Part shown: piece after piece, positions 20,877-33,700 of the stretch
Numbering within the stretch: the stretch's first letter is position 1
How the letters are laid out: every line of letters starts with the position of its first letter
Assembly (NCBI RefSeq): GCF_001522545.3
Contig: NC_031799.1
Span: forward strand, 45,018,477 to 45,082,476
Source: Parus major
Taxonomy: Eukaryota; Chordata; Aves; Passeriformes; Paridae
DNA: 64,000 bases
Reading direction: 5' to 3'
Translations under genes and position numbers: made by a program
The notes under the pieces: model-generated
Told to the model about the DNA's origin: nothing
Seen by the model: the letters and a program-made list of their open reading frames with translations, nothing else
The model's database searches: none

Positions 20877-23800
20877 GGTAACTGCTAATATGGGCCCTAA
20901 TTTTGTGCTCCTGAAGATCCTTCCTGTTTCAATCAAATCAGTTGAAAGTTTGGGGATGCTCAGAGCACCATTGTCTAATGCAAAGAAAATGCCATTTCTG
21001 ATCTCTGACTTCTGCTCTTTGTGTTTACTGCAGCTGAGCCCATAGCAACTGCAGTGGTGAATGTGAATAGTTTAACAGATCATCCTGAAGATGTGTGTGA
21101 CTATTTCTAGGTAGACAGTTGTCTGGACATGCTTGGCATTGCTAATTGCAGTTTTATGTGCCTAGAATGGATGTTATGCCTCAGAGCAGCAGCCTGTAGA
21201 AATAGAAATAATTAATCCACCTGCAGTATCCCAAAAATTGCCTGCAGGGTGTCCACAGAGCCCCAGGGCTCCATGCTGCTCCCATCAATATCTGGCTGTG
21301 AGGATAACATGCTTATAAATTGCAACCAATCTGGGGAACCCACGCTGAAATATAGTGCTTAAGTGAAGAGAGAAGAGGGCATAAAGGGCAGTAAGGAAAG
21401 GCAATTTAAAAGGATGAAGTTGCTCTTGAGCTGCTTGATTTGCCTCTTTCTTTAGGGGTGAATTAGATTGAAGGACAGACCTTACAAGCCCATTGCTAGC
21501 ATACATCAGCAGAAACTCTGACCCTGAACCTCTACAGTTCAATAGCTTTTAAGCTGTCTAATTCCTCTGCCTTTCCTCTGGTGTGGTGCAGCTATGTGAT
21601 GTATGCATAGGACCAGCTGTCTGCTCAGGATTGCTCGTCTGTTGGGGTGTATGTATCCTGCAGCACAGGCAAGTCTCCTCATGGGTTTGTATTGTCAGCA
21701 CGTTATCGGGCACTGCTCTGTCAGCCTCCACCACCTCCTGCCACTGCAGCGCAGCATCAAACCCTTTCCTCCTGCAAGGCCCCTCCTTTGTGTTCCCTCA
21801 ACCAAATGAGGGCTCTCTCTCTAGTCACTGAGGGAGTAGTACCAGGCTCTTCTACATTTTCTGGATCAGCCCAGTGTTTATTTTGCCTGTTCTGTGGAGT
21901 CATACCCATTTTTTTCTCGTCTGTATAATCTTCATGTATGGGCCATGGAGGATAGATTTCACCAACTATGGAGGACAAATTATGAGAGGGTTAACTAATG
22001 TATGTGTTAAGATTGAAACTTGTGCTTTACCAATAGAATTAAAACCATTGTTTTATTAAAATTTCTTGAATATTCTGATTTCAGATAGCTCTTCAGCGAG
22101 TATGAGAGGAGCTGTTTTCTAAGAGCATATAAGAAGAGGATGCAGGCGTCTCTCTTGAGCCTCTGAGCTGACATGAGAATACCAACTGAAATAATGGTTA
22201 TTAAGGATACATAACAGACACAGTGCTAGACAAAGAAACACACTGATTATTGCATTACATGTTGTTGTTTGGGGCTTTTTGCAAATATAAGAACTAAATC
22301 TCATATTCCACCGATCAAAAGATATTAGTCCTTGTCAGAAAGCCCTGGAAAAAAGGGAAATCGTGCTGGTTTAATTTTTGCTAGTTGACCATTGCTTTTA
22401 TTTATATAGACTAGAGAAGCTAGAGGTTGGAGAAATAAATGGGAATCATTATTTGTATAAAGCTGGTGAGCTGGAATTCTCACTGACTCTATTTCAGTTA
22501 CATTTCTTTCCTCCTCTTTTATTGCCCATTGTTTCTACATTCAAAGAAGAGGCAATGTAGAATGAAATGCTGCTAGTTCTGTAAGAAATACATCATCTAG
22601 ACCACAATGGATTAGAGGGACTATTAAGAAATGCATGCTGGAAAAGGCAATTAATCTGCTGAGAAGTAATTTTCCAAGAGCAACATTTTTCACTGGCTAC
22701 ATATTTTAAGAGGTATCTCATTATTTAGCTCTCCTATAGGTTAGTGTCCTTCTCTCTTTCTTGCAAATGCCTTTAGAGAAGAGATAGCCTAGATTTCGAC
22801 TGTACATATTTCTCTTCCTGGAACTTAAGCAGAACTTTGATGTCTTTTATTAGTGATATACTCATATAATCATAACTTATTTTTTAATCATAACTGATTT
22901 TTTCTCAGAGTTTCTGCTGCTGTCTCTGTGTCCCTCTTTCCACAGAAGCTCAAGTCAGGGGTCCAGTTTGTCATGCTGCTAGTTTAGGATCATTTTAAGC
23001 CAGCTTCTGTGTCCTGACCTACATGTCATCTGACTGCTTCCTTCAGTGGCCTGAGAGCCAGTCACCAAGCTGTTCTTTTGTTCTCCGTCTGTGTGCTGAT
23101 GTGCCACTAATGAAGGTGTGTGGTGGTGTGCTAAATCCCAAGCCAAGTGTTTTCCCGTGATCACTGCCCTGCCAGCCCAGCTGTCTGCCTGCACCTGCTC
23201 TGTGTTCAGGCTGCCTGTGCTCCTCCCCCTGAAGCTTCCATTAACTGTACTTTCTGAGAAGCTTTTTGCATCCATGGTTTGGAGGAAAATTGCTAAAGTG
23301 TATTTGGGGGTGGAGAATGAAAAGAAGGTGAAGGGTACCTCATCAGTCTTAATCAAACTGCTTTGATGTGAGCCAGCTCTAATCAGCCAGAAGTGGTAGC
23401 TTTCCCTGTCTCTCACTGAGTATAACTCACAGCAGGCATGCTGGACTGCCAGTGTACAACTTATTAACAGTGACTAGGCCAGGCTGTGACCTTTCACTGC
23501 CTGCATAAATGATACAACCAGGTCTCCAGATGCAACGAAAAAGAGGTGTTTGTCTGCTCCAAGTTTCCACACTATGCTAGACTTGGATTTAGACAATCAG
23601 TTCAGGGGAGAGATCCCAGTAAGAAAGCTTAAGGACCCCTACTGAGAGAATGGGCAGTAATTTTGCTGTTTCTGTGATGTTATTCCTGAGAAAACAGTCC
23701 AGCAGCACTGTCAGTTTCCAGTACAATCAGGTGTGTAAGACCAGAGTGTTCTGCTAGACAAATATACATGCCTAGACATTTCCCTCCTTGTGCATTAATT

Positions 23801-26109
23801 TTTATCAGTTCTTTCCTCCATCTTCTTTAGAGACAGACAAGGGAACTGCATTATTCCTGCTGTTACTTTATGCATTTGATCATGTCCCTCCCAAAACAAA
23901 CCTCATATCAAGATACGGAATGTGGAAACAGGAGGGGCAGGCTTTAAACCCATCTCACAGCTACATCAAAAGCACTGGGCTATCTCAGCATTGTACATAG
24001 TGGATTACTTTTAACAAGAAACAGAAGAAAAAAAAAAGTCTGGAAACTCCTAGGTGTAAAGGAGTGACAGTGAAGGTTCTCATGCAGAAGTTTCTGTGCT
24101 GCCTCACTGTGTACTCACTGTAGAATCATAGAAAGTTCTATGCAGTGTGGGGAAAGACAGTCTTGTCCTAACCTTCTGCAGCACAACAGCTCTCTGGAAA
24201 ATTCAAGCCATGACACCTGTACCTAGTGTAATTTGTCTGTTAGCTTTTAAAGGTATGAAATACGAAAAGAGTTCTGAAGGAACTGTTCAGCCATGATATC
24301 CCCCAGGTGTGCTCCTTCCCTGTCTAGTGAAGCCCAGAACAGTTACTGCTTTTAATGGGCATAAACAAGGAAACAGCACAATGGGTGAGAATCAAATCCT
24401 GCCCAACAAAGAAGGGGTTAAACAAAAAGCCATTACTAATGGTGTATTAAAACAGTGCATATGTGTAAAATTGTTTATCTGTGGAAAATCAACCATTGAG
24501 CTCTGTGTTTCTGTAACTGGTGAGAGTTAACTACACAGAAATAAAGGATTTACTTGAATTGCAGCATTTCTTGGATCCAGAGTCTTTTCTACCTGCCAGG
24601 CCCACAGCTAAAATCATCCTTCATTACTAATAGTGAAACAAAAAATGTTGCATAAAAAGCTGAAAGGTAGTATCATATGATTTAACTTGCTGTAAATTGG
24701 GGATTTTTTTCATTATTCTTTATTTGCTGGGTGAGAAAGAACCATTTGCATTAGTGTTGCTGTCAGATTTAGTGACAATGAGACTTTTCCTGCTTTCTCT
24801 TCTTTCTCTCCTTTCACACCACCCTCCAGCAACATTAAAAGAAGGTCTGAGAGACCACTGAATACAAATTGGGAGAGAGAAAGTGGGAATGGCACTGCCC
24901 CTCCAAGCTAGAAGCTTAGAAGTCCCGCGGAGCACTACCACAAAGAACAGAGAACATTTCAACACTTTCTGCTATGCTCTGCCAGGTCTGTGCCTCAGCT
25001 AGACCAACAGGAATTTTCTTCCTCTCCCTCAGAGAACCAGTTTTGCCCTGCTAGGCAAACTCCAGGACTTGTACTCCAGCAAGTACAACACACCTGTGCT
25101 TGAGATCCAGATCATGTCAGCCAGTTGTTGCCTGTGTTTCATGCTATGCTGGGTTTGATTTATAATAGCTGCATGGCACAATTCATCCAAGTCATGAAAA
25201 AGGTACAGTGAGTGCACACCATACAATTGAACATGCCATCATTCATACTTCTGAAAAAGACTGCACAAAATCTTCTGAAGGATCTGACTGACCTTATGTG
25301 GAAAGAGGTTAAAACTGGAATATAACATTCATTGATATAATATAAACTGGAATAAAACATTCATTGATGTGTGTGGGGAGAGTGAAAAGGAAACTCAGAC
25401 AAATCTATGCACTTTCCCCATTATCTGAGGGAATTCCAAATTTTCTGAGATTTATTTAAGGCAATACTTAACTTTAGAAAAGGGAGTTAAAAAGTCATTT
25501 TTATTTCTGGTGAACATTATAGACCAAATAAAACTCTGTAGAAACATAGAGAAATGTTCCTGTCATAAACATTAATAATGGTAGCAAACAGTCCTACACT
25601 TATCATCATGTCTCATCCATGTAATAGGCATGTGGTACAACACATTTTTCTCTGGGTGATGCAGCTGCTGTCTGTGTTTTTCTTGGAGAACCTCTTTAGA
25701 CTACATAAAAACTGGAGAAGAATTAAGCTGAATACAAGGTGATCTGCAAAATACCAGATTAACAGGGCCTTTTCATACTTTATCAAATCTACTTTAAATC
25801 TGCAGTCTTCTTTAGTTGGAGGCATTCTCCTTGATGATTGAGTGCAAGAGAAGCAGCCCTCAGATTGCATGCTGATAAAATGAAACTGTGTTTCAGCACT
25901 GTAGAGGTACATAGGGTGGAAAGCCAAGACACTGAAATGCTCTCTTTGACTGCAGTTCCACAGCCTAAGAGTGACTTCTGCATAGTGTAGTGCAGAGAAA
26001 GGCCCAGAACCTTGCCATGCTCCCTGTTTGTGTTAAAAGACAAACTGTAACCACAAAATTCTTACAAATCAGAAAAATTCAAAACAGAAACTAACCTAAA
26101 ATGCTCAAA
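20877..26109. other. Unannotated DNA
   Basis: No gene recognised. The longest chance frame is 145 codons on the minus strand (23416-22979), unlike any protein I know. A possible CR1 tail relic starts at 24122 (TAGAATCATAGAA) but loses similarity quickly. A short terminal-exon-like reading (21034-21110) is discussed under rejected items. Confidence 0.4.
25312..25368. repeat. Direct repeat of 25 bp, 32-bp period
   Basis: AAACTGGAATATAACATTC plus ATTGAT at 25312-25336 recurs at 25344-25368 with one mismatch (ATAACA versus AAAACA). A local tandem duplication. Confidence 0.9.
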
Positions 26110-27085
26110 ATGTTACAATTGCAGCAATCAAACCTATTGGCTCTGGTCCTGTTGCTGGGCACTACTGAAAGAGTCTGGCTCTTTCTTGTTTGCAGCTGCC
26201 CTTTAGGTTTTCGTATATTGATGGAGACCCTGCTGAATCTTCTCTTGCAGGCTGAACAGTCCCAACTCTCTCAGCCTTTCCTTGTAGGACAGGTGCCCCA
26301 GTCAATTATCTTTGTGGCATTTTGCTGGACTGTCTCCAGTATGCCCGTATCTCTCTTATACTGAGGAGCCCTCAGCAGGACTCAGACCTCCAGGTGCTGC
26401 CTCACCAGTCCTGAGGACAGAGGAAAGATCCTCTCTTCTGAGCTGCTCACAACACCCTTCCCAGTGAATCCCAGAACAATATTATCCTACTTTGTGCAAG
26501 AAGTGTGCAAGGGTGCAGAGCTGGTTCCTGTTCAGCTTGGTGTCCCCAGATCTTTTTCTGCCCAAATGCTTCCCAAATTGCATAGCTCTCAGTCTCTTCT
26601 GGTGCCTGGGGTTGTTCACCCCCAGATGCAGGACTTTGCACTTGTACTTGTTGAAATTTATAAGGTTTCTGTCGGCCCACTTCTTCAGCCTGTTATCATC
26701 TCTCACAATGCCAGTACAATCCTCTGGCATATCGTTACTCCTCCATTTTGTATCACTTGTAGACTTACTGGGGATATACTCTGAGCCATCATTCAGATCA
26801 CTAATGAAGATGTTGCCTAGGATTGGACCTTTTATTGACACCTGGGGTACAATGCTATTTACTGACCTCCAAATACACCTTGCCCCATGGGTCTATCTCC
26901 CTGTTTGTGACTTGGCTCTTCATTTGTTCTTCAATCCATCTCATTGCATTTTCATCCAGCCTATACATTAACATCTTGTCCAAGAGGATTCTATGGGAGA
27001 GAGTATTAAAAGTTTTTTTACCAGAAGTTCAGGTAGACAATATTTTGCTCTCCCTTCTTCTACTGAGCAGGTAATCCTCCCATAC
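26110..27085 (-). pseudogene. CR1 LINE fragment with reverse-transcriptase peptide
   Basis: The + strand shows antisense CR1 signatures ('CAGGCTGAACAGTCCCAACT', 'CTCTCAGCCTTTCCTTGTAGG', 'GTTGTTCACCCCCAGATGCA', 'AGGACTTTGCACTTGTACTTG'). The minus-strand open frame of 119 codons (26841-26482) encodes the C-terminal RT region of CR1 ORF2, including GPILGNIFISDLNDG, a decayed active-site-side SDTKW, and NRLKKWADRNLINFNKYKCKV. The catalytic-type ADD box is lost (the site reads TSDTKW). There are interruptions on both sides and the extreme 3' UTR tail is missing, so this is a dead, internally rearranged copy. Its antisense frame (26492-26971, 159 codons on the + strand) is only a shadow. Confidence 0.92.
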
Positions 27086-27814
27086 TACTCCTCAGTCCTG
27101 AACTAAAACTTTCTCCCTGCTTTACTGATATCACATGCTAACAGCTGACTTCACATGAGAGGTGGTACCTTACTCATAGCAGGTGGGTGCAAATTGGTGT
27201 TTCACCACCAGGACAGTAGGGCAGCTCTGTTTAGAAGAGGAGGAGTTTTTATCAGAAATCATTCAGCTGGATGCTGAGAACAGGCTAGTGTTTACCTGAA
27301 TTCCTCCTTGGGTTTATTATCCCTGCTAATTACTGGAAGGATTGTCTGGGGAAGACACCAGCAGCAGGCAGTAACCTGTCTATCCCCCCTTTAATTCTGA
27401 TGACCAAAGCATCCTTAGTAGTGAATGCCGTATTTCCATGTACCTCTGGACCTCGTAGCAACAGAAAAGATGAATGGAGGAGGAAAGCCAGGCTGATCTC
27501 GACAGGAAGCTATGATCAGTAAAGTGCAGATCAGAGCAGGAGGGACACAGGTTTCAAAAAGAAGCTTGAGTGCAGTCCAGACACCCTTTACCCTGTCCTG
27601 CTCCTTCTGAGGTAAGAAATTCTTTGCTGCCCCCTTAGTGCGATAAAGAGTCAAGAATGTAAATGTTCCCTCCTCAAAATGACATTCCAGGGAAGAAATG
27701 AAGCTCAATGCCCTGCAGTTGCCTTGCCTGTATCATTCATGAAGTCCTCATCTTTCAGGAAATTTCCCTATTGAAGTGGAAAGGTTTTCTAGCTGACGAA
27801 ACATATGGAAGTAC

Positions 27815-28014
27815 ATTTTATTTTATTTTATTTTATTTTATTTTATTTTATTTTATTTTATTTTATTTTATTTTATTTTATTNNNNNNNNNNNNNNNNNN
27901 NNNNNNNNNNNNNNNNNNNNNNNNNNNNNNNNNNNNNNNNNNNNNNNNNNNNNNNNNNNNNNNNNNNNNNNNTTATTTTATTTTATTTTATTTTATTTTA
28001 TTTTATTTTATTTT
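27815..28014. repeat. (TTTTA)n array interrupted by assembly gap
   Basis: Pure TTTTA pentanucleotide repeats run from 27815 to 27882, then 90 N, then TTTTA again from 27973 to 28014. The visible part is about 110 bp. The true array is longer and its size is unknown because the gap lies inside it. Confidence 0.97.
27883..27972. other. Assembly gap (90 N)
   Basis: Run of N inside the TTTTA array, so likely a collapsed or unsequenced repeat rather than missing unique DNA. Confidence 0.99.
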
Positions 28015-29639
28015 GTACTGCCACTTTGGAACACTCTCCCCCCTCAATATAATTTCTTGAGATAATATCACAGCTTTTCATGAGATTTATTTCTGAATGT
28101 TTTCATTATAACAAGACCCTATCAAGTCCAGTCACAGGGATAACTAGATGCCTAGTTGATGGCCTCAGCGCAGTTCAATAAGTATTCTGTTAATATGCAG
28201 TGTGTGGCTGCCTATAGTCATAATATTTATATTCTGATCAAATTATCTTTTACAGTTGTAATATATTCACAGGAGGATATTTAAATATACATTGCCTGTA
28301 GAGTCTTTGTGTTAATGTTATAAATAAAATGGACTCATTCTAACAGTATTGTTCATTGTGCCTTCATTACTTACATAAATCTTTTTCTTCCCTAACTGCT
28401 TTTAGAGAACATTTTGTCTACATAAAACACTGATTTTATTTGGTGGTTTTACATACTTCATTAAGGTTGAAATTTTTAAAAAATAACTTTTACTATGATA
28501 TCATAAAGTTGTGGGTTGATATTACTGTGTGTTGCTTGGCCATTTACATCTTGTGCTTGAACTCAGGCACCCCTCAGAAGGACAAGATGTTGATCTTGTA
28601 ATCAAAACAGCTCTTGGGAGCATGGGTAAGAAACTATCAGGCAAGTGCCACAGGGTTTTCAATGTCTTCCCACGCAGCCTGTGAAAACTAGTGCAATTTT
28701 CACTCATCTTCAACTATTTCAGTGGATTGCCCAATGAGGCACCAATATATGTAGTGACAGCTCTTGTGGGTGTGATCCATTTATTGTAAATGTATGTCAG
28801 TGGAGAGAGAGAAAAAAACGAACACACACCCAAGTTCCTTGTTAGACTGCAAGGAAACCATCAATGAGTTTCTTAGTGACTTGGATTACATATTTTTATA
28901 ATGTCAGATGGTCAGAAAATTTTGAATCATTCTGTATTACCATGGCTGAGGGAATGATATAATGGCTAAGGTATATATTGAGATCAGAAAGCTGATAGTG
29001 CTTGAGAACCTAGCCCATAATGAGGAGGTAAGAAGATCCCAAATCTCTGTTACTCTAATAGAATTGTGAGAGGATATTTAACCTTCTCTCCTTCCATTCC
29101 TGATCTTATCTGTACTGTAAGCTCCAGAATCACTGGAATCTTTTCCACTTACTCTCTTCAAAGAGCACTGAAAAAAATTGCTGTGTACTTTGACAGAGTT
29201 ATAAATGCAATAAAATTGGCTGTAGAAATGTCATGTTTGTCTATAAAGCCTGCATTATGTCTGGGAATATTTATTCTTGAAAAAAAAGCAACAAAAACAA
29301 AGAGGAAGAGAAAGGAAACCAAATTATATTTTAAAAATAATCCAGTTTCATATGAGGTACATGCTCAATCTTTTTTATATGGAATTTGCATGTTAATTCA
29401 TTAATTCTTCCTAAGGCCTGGTTGAGACAGTTAACTTCCTTTAATTCTAAATGCTTTAGTAGCCTTGCTAAAGTCTAAAGGAATCAGTTATTTAATTGTA
29501 AATAAATTCTGCTTAATGATTTCTTAAGCTGTGATAGAAAGTGCAAAACCAGACAGAAGAGGGCTGTAAAAGCAGTATGTAGCCTACCTTCATGTCTCAC
29601 TGAAGGACAACCTCTGCATAAGACATCCTGGCACATCAT
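28015..29639. other. AT-rich unannotated DNA
   Basis: No gene or repeat family recognised. A 112-codon + strand frame (29066-29404) is Lys-rich at its end because of an A-rich tract (29280-29335) and has no family resemblance. Confidence 0.45.
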
Positions 29640-29960
29640 TGCCTAGCCTATCTTTAAAAGCTTCCAAAGGTGAAGATCAGAATTCTTTCTACAGCCCGTT
29701 TCGCCTGATTTTCCTTAGTCACTAACATACAGCTTCCTTATGTTTAATTCCACTGCTGCCTGTCCTCTCCACGTTTTAGGTAAGAAATGTTATTTTCTGC
29801 CTCCTTACAGCAGTCCTTTATGTGTCTGAAGCTGTTGGCAGAGCTCCTTTCAAGTCCTTTTTGGGAATTCCAGCTATGTAAACATCTGCTTATTCTTTCT
29901 GCTTGCCTGATGTGCCACATGTATTTCTCAAAATGTCAGGTCCCTATACTGTAAACAGTA
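29640..29960 (-). mobile_element. Old CR1-like LINE fragment
   Basis: Antisense CR1 order can be followed on the + strand: 'CTAGCCTATCTTTAAAAGCTTCC', then 'TTCCTTATGTTTAATTCCACTGC', 'TGCCTCCTTACAGCAGTCC' and 'TTTATGTGTCTGAAGCTGTTGGC'. Divergence is high. An L2/L3-type relative is possible. Confidence 0.6.
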
Positions 29961-30437
29961 TTCTTTCTAAAGCCTTAGTTGGGATTGTATCTTGCATTCT
30001 CTATTCATGCATCTCAGAAGATGCTTTTTTATGTTTTTTTTATGTTTAATGATAGAACATGCCTTTTTGTGTTTAATTTTCTGTCAGTATGTAATCTCTG
30101 GATGAGATGAACATTTATCAAGATGTAGAAACAACCAGTAATTTGTACATTACCATTGACACAACAGTAAAATACTGAGTTCCTTACAAGCTGATTATGG
30201 CATGCAGAATGGGAGCCTCAGACCAGTTTTATCCCTGCCATTGAGTCATGAGGTGCAGAAAGATGCAGAAAGGACCCTCCTGCTTTCTAAAAACCTTCTC
30301 ACTTAGGATCCCCACTTAGCCTCAGAAAAGGAAAATCTCCTCTGTAATCAATTCTTCATGAGCATGTTTGAATCTAGGCAGCAAGTTTAACCTTCAAATA
30401 TCTCTGTATTCGTTATCACGGGTCTAAGAATTACATA

Positions 30438-30502
30438 NNNNNNNNNNNNNNNNNNNNNNNNNNNNNNNNNNNNNNNNNNNNNNNNNNNNNNNNNNNNNNN
30501 NN
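30438..30502. other. Assembly gap (65 N)
   Basis: Run of N in otherwise unique sequence just before a CR1 tail. Confidence 0.99.
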
Positions 30503-30596
30503 AAAGTAGCAAGTGTGGGGAGTTTCCTTGCTCCAAACTCTCAGCCACAACAATAGAGAAGGCATTTTCTGAAAATTCTATCTGAAGGTATGAAAT

Positions 30597-30775
30597 CTTT
30601 CCTGAGACAGGGGTCGAACAGTGTCATAGGATACCCAGAGAGGTTGTGTATTTTCCATCTATGGAGATACTCAAACCCCAAATGGATAGATCCCTGGGTA
30701 ACCTGCTCTAGCTCAGCCTGCTTCAGCAGGCAGGCTGGACTAGAGGATCACAAGACAGTCCTTTTCTGTGAAATG
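30597..30775 (+). mobile_element. CR1 LINE 3' fragment
   Basis: Sense CR1 3' region: 'ATACCCAGAGAGGTTGTG', 'CCATCTATGGAGATACTCAA', 'CCTGGGTAACCTGCTCTAGC', 'GGCTGGACTAGAGGATCAC'. The terminal octamers are degraded or missing. Confidence 0.85.
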
Positions 30776-33700
30776 AATGAGCTCTGTTCTGTGGGTTAAC
30801 TGCTTGCTGCCTTTTGGTGCTGCCAGTTTTAATATGTTCTGGCCCTTCTGAGTAATATACTTAGATTTTACTTCCATTTTGCTGAGGGAAAAAGGAACTC
30901 TTTCTTTAAAACTATGAACTTCTACTGTTCATTGCTCCTTACACATTGCTGCTATTCATTGCCCTGCAACGAACAAGCTGTTACATTGAAAATCTTGTTT
31001 ATGGACAAGAAGGAAGCACATTTAATTTATTAGTAAAGCCAAGAATCTGATGTTTGTTTAACTGAAATATCAAGGGATTCCTTGGTTTTAATCCAGCACC
31101 AAGTGCTGCAAAAGTTAAGGAATAGCAATACAGTGGGAGAACTGCTATGAAATTGTCATCACACATACATTTTCTCATTCATTTTACCTCTTTCTATGTT
31201 GTGCTTACCCTCCCACTGCTCCCCTATCACAAGAGGTTTCTCACTGGTTGAAGTCACAGGGGGATGTTATTGGGAGCTATCAGCATCCAGAGGCCATTAC
31301 CAGGAAGAATGTTCATGTTATGAATTCCTCTTTGTCCTTCCCGTATCACTTGGGATAATTTTTATATATTGCTAAGATACTTCTCTCTTCTACAGTGTCT
31401 GCAGCTCCATGTCACACACAAGTTTAATACACCCTGGGCCATCTCAGAGTGTTCCCTCTTTGTTCTGTTGATACCCCCAAGCCCAGTTTGTCCAGGTTCA
31501 CACTTTAGCTGACCATGAGCAATCTGTTTGCAGCTGTGCTCCTCTGTGCCACATCCTGGGTCCTTCTCAAGGCCTCTGCTGTCCTACCAGGCCTGGGTTT
31601 GTCAGCACTTTGTCATCAAGTTGCTGTTGCATAAATCTCATTGCTCATGAAGTAGCAGCTTGTCATTGCTGTCTGTGCAAAAACTGTGGTTGTACCAAGA
31701 GAAGCAAAAGTAAAACAGATCAGGGACAGGCACCTGGTCAGCTGGAGACACTGCTGCCACAGCCAAGAGAAGCCACAGAAAGCTACAGGCAGGCCAAGGA
31801 CAGTTCAGAGAGGCAAACCTTAGAGGTCTCAGCTCACAGGTCTCACACATTGCTTGCAAAGCTTGTAGCTTTACTAAGAATGGCAGGGCTGTGTCAGAGG
31901 GCTGCATGATTACCAAACCTCTGGTATCTGGGTCTGTTCAAAGTTGCTGGCATACTGTTATCAGTAGGAGTTGTCTCCTCATGCTGCCATCCTGGTTCAT
32001 ATTCAACTAACATCTGTTTCCCAAATAACACCTTCTCTTTAACAACCATATCCTGGTGAGGGTTACTCTCTCTGGAAAACCTCTCTTCAGCAGCCTGTTC
32101 TAAAAAAACCCCATATCAGCTGGGTGGGATAAAGGACACTATCACCTGATAGTGGTACTTTTCCAACTTTCTTTTCCAAATTGCTGTTTATTCATCCAGT
32201 TAATTCATGTACTTATTTGGAGCAAAATTGTTACCATAAGCCCTAGGGTCTTACCTGCTTATCTGCCATTGAATTCTCCTTTTGTTTTTCCATCGTTATC
32301 TTTGGCAGACTTATGCCTATTGGTTGGTGTGCTTATTTTCAACATAAAATGAACAAACACCCCATTTGCCTCCAGACTGATAGTCCATTTGTCACTTGAT
32401 ACAGCACTGTCTACTGCTCCTGCAAACAATCTCTCTGCTGTTGTTTTCAGTCTTTTTGTGCTGCTCTGATTTTGAATGCCCGAAGAGACTTGTAGGGAGA
32501 TGAGCCTCCTGCATCTTGTGGCAGCATAATCTCAATCTCCTGTGTCAATTGCAGCAAAAATAAAAACTCACATTGTTTCCTGTCTTATGACCTCTGGATA
32601 CCTTTCTGTCTTAGATATTTCCATTATTTGGGCTCAAGTTCAAAATGGCAAAGCCTTGTAGTCCTCATTATAGACTTATCATGATATGCAAGGCTTCCTC
32701 AGAATTTAAAATTACCACTGCTTTATCAAAATTTAATTTGTGATCTTACATGATGTCTTCCTCTGCTGCCAACACCCTCCATCTCCCAAGAATTTTATAT
32801 CTTGCTTTTCTATAATATCTACGTTGTTCTAGCCCTACAAATTGAAATAAATGTTCTTCAGGCTTCTGTCAATTGCAAAGTTATTTCCTACCTGGCTTTT
32901 TCTTGTTTTACATTAACAAAACAATTGTTTTCTGGATGTTCAATACCACTCCAGCACATTTCTTACACCCCATTACTTCAGAAGGGCTCTTCTTAATTCA
33001 TTTCACTCTTGGCAGCTTACACTGTCCAATAATCAGTCAGTACTAACTAGTCCAGCAGAGATCTGGCCCTGTTGCCTTCACTACATTTTCCTGAGTGGAG
33101 AGGTGTAGCCACAGCCTCTTCATAACACAGCACCTGATTTGAAGCCACTTCTGGGACGGTGACATAGAAGTATATTTTCCCACCCTTTCTAGATCAGTAG
33201 CAAAAGTAGATAGGCTCATTTAATCCGGCTTTTCTTCTGATATTATATTATTCCATTTGATACAGACTCAATAAGACTTGTATCTTATTTCTTAAAAAAA
33301 AAAAAAAGCCTTTTTTTAATACATTTGCCCAGAGTTTTTTTAACACCTTCTCTTTTCCTTCTCACACCTGATTTTTAATTTTAAATTTTGAACAAACAAA
33401 GTTGAAACTGTTTGAGGTACAGAGACCTCCAAGAGAAAAGAAATCCCAGCATCATATGCCTGGCTCAGGGAAAGCCAGGTGGAACTCAGTCCTTCTCAGA
33501 GGCAGCAGCCAGCAGGTCAGTACTTCTGTTTGAACCAGGCAGTGCTCCAGGAGGTGCAGGTCAGTTGTGGCACAAGCTACCTCTAGCCCACTCAAAAGGG
33601 AGAAAGGAGCAATGGTGGAGAGGTGAGGGATGGTGAAGGATAGGAAAGGTGCTAATTTATGAGGAGGTATTAGGGCAGATGACACAAATCTCTAGGCTGT

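Noticed and set aside
21034..21110. Terminal-exon-like reading after TTTACTGCAG (24 codons to TAG)
   Set aside because: The pyrimidine tract is weak, no upstream exon is evident and the peptide is unrecognised.
22979..23416. 145-codon open frame on the minus strand
   Set aside because: Longest non-repeat frame, but composition is ordinary, no domain or signal is visible, and a + strand frame overlaps it. Such a length is expected once or so by chance in 64 kb.
24122..24240. Possible CR1 tail (TAGAATCATAGAA)
   Set aside because: Only the first dozen or so bases fit; the following sequence does not track CR1 convincingly.
26492..26971. 159-codon open frame on the + strand
   Set aside because: It is the antisense shadow of the CR1 RT region.
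27708..28065. Frames with repeated Ile-Leu-Phe-Tyr across unknown residues
   Set aside because: Translation of the TTTTA array and the run of N.
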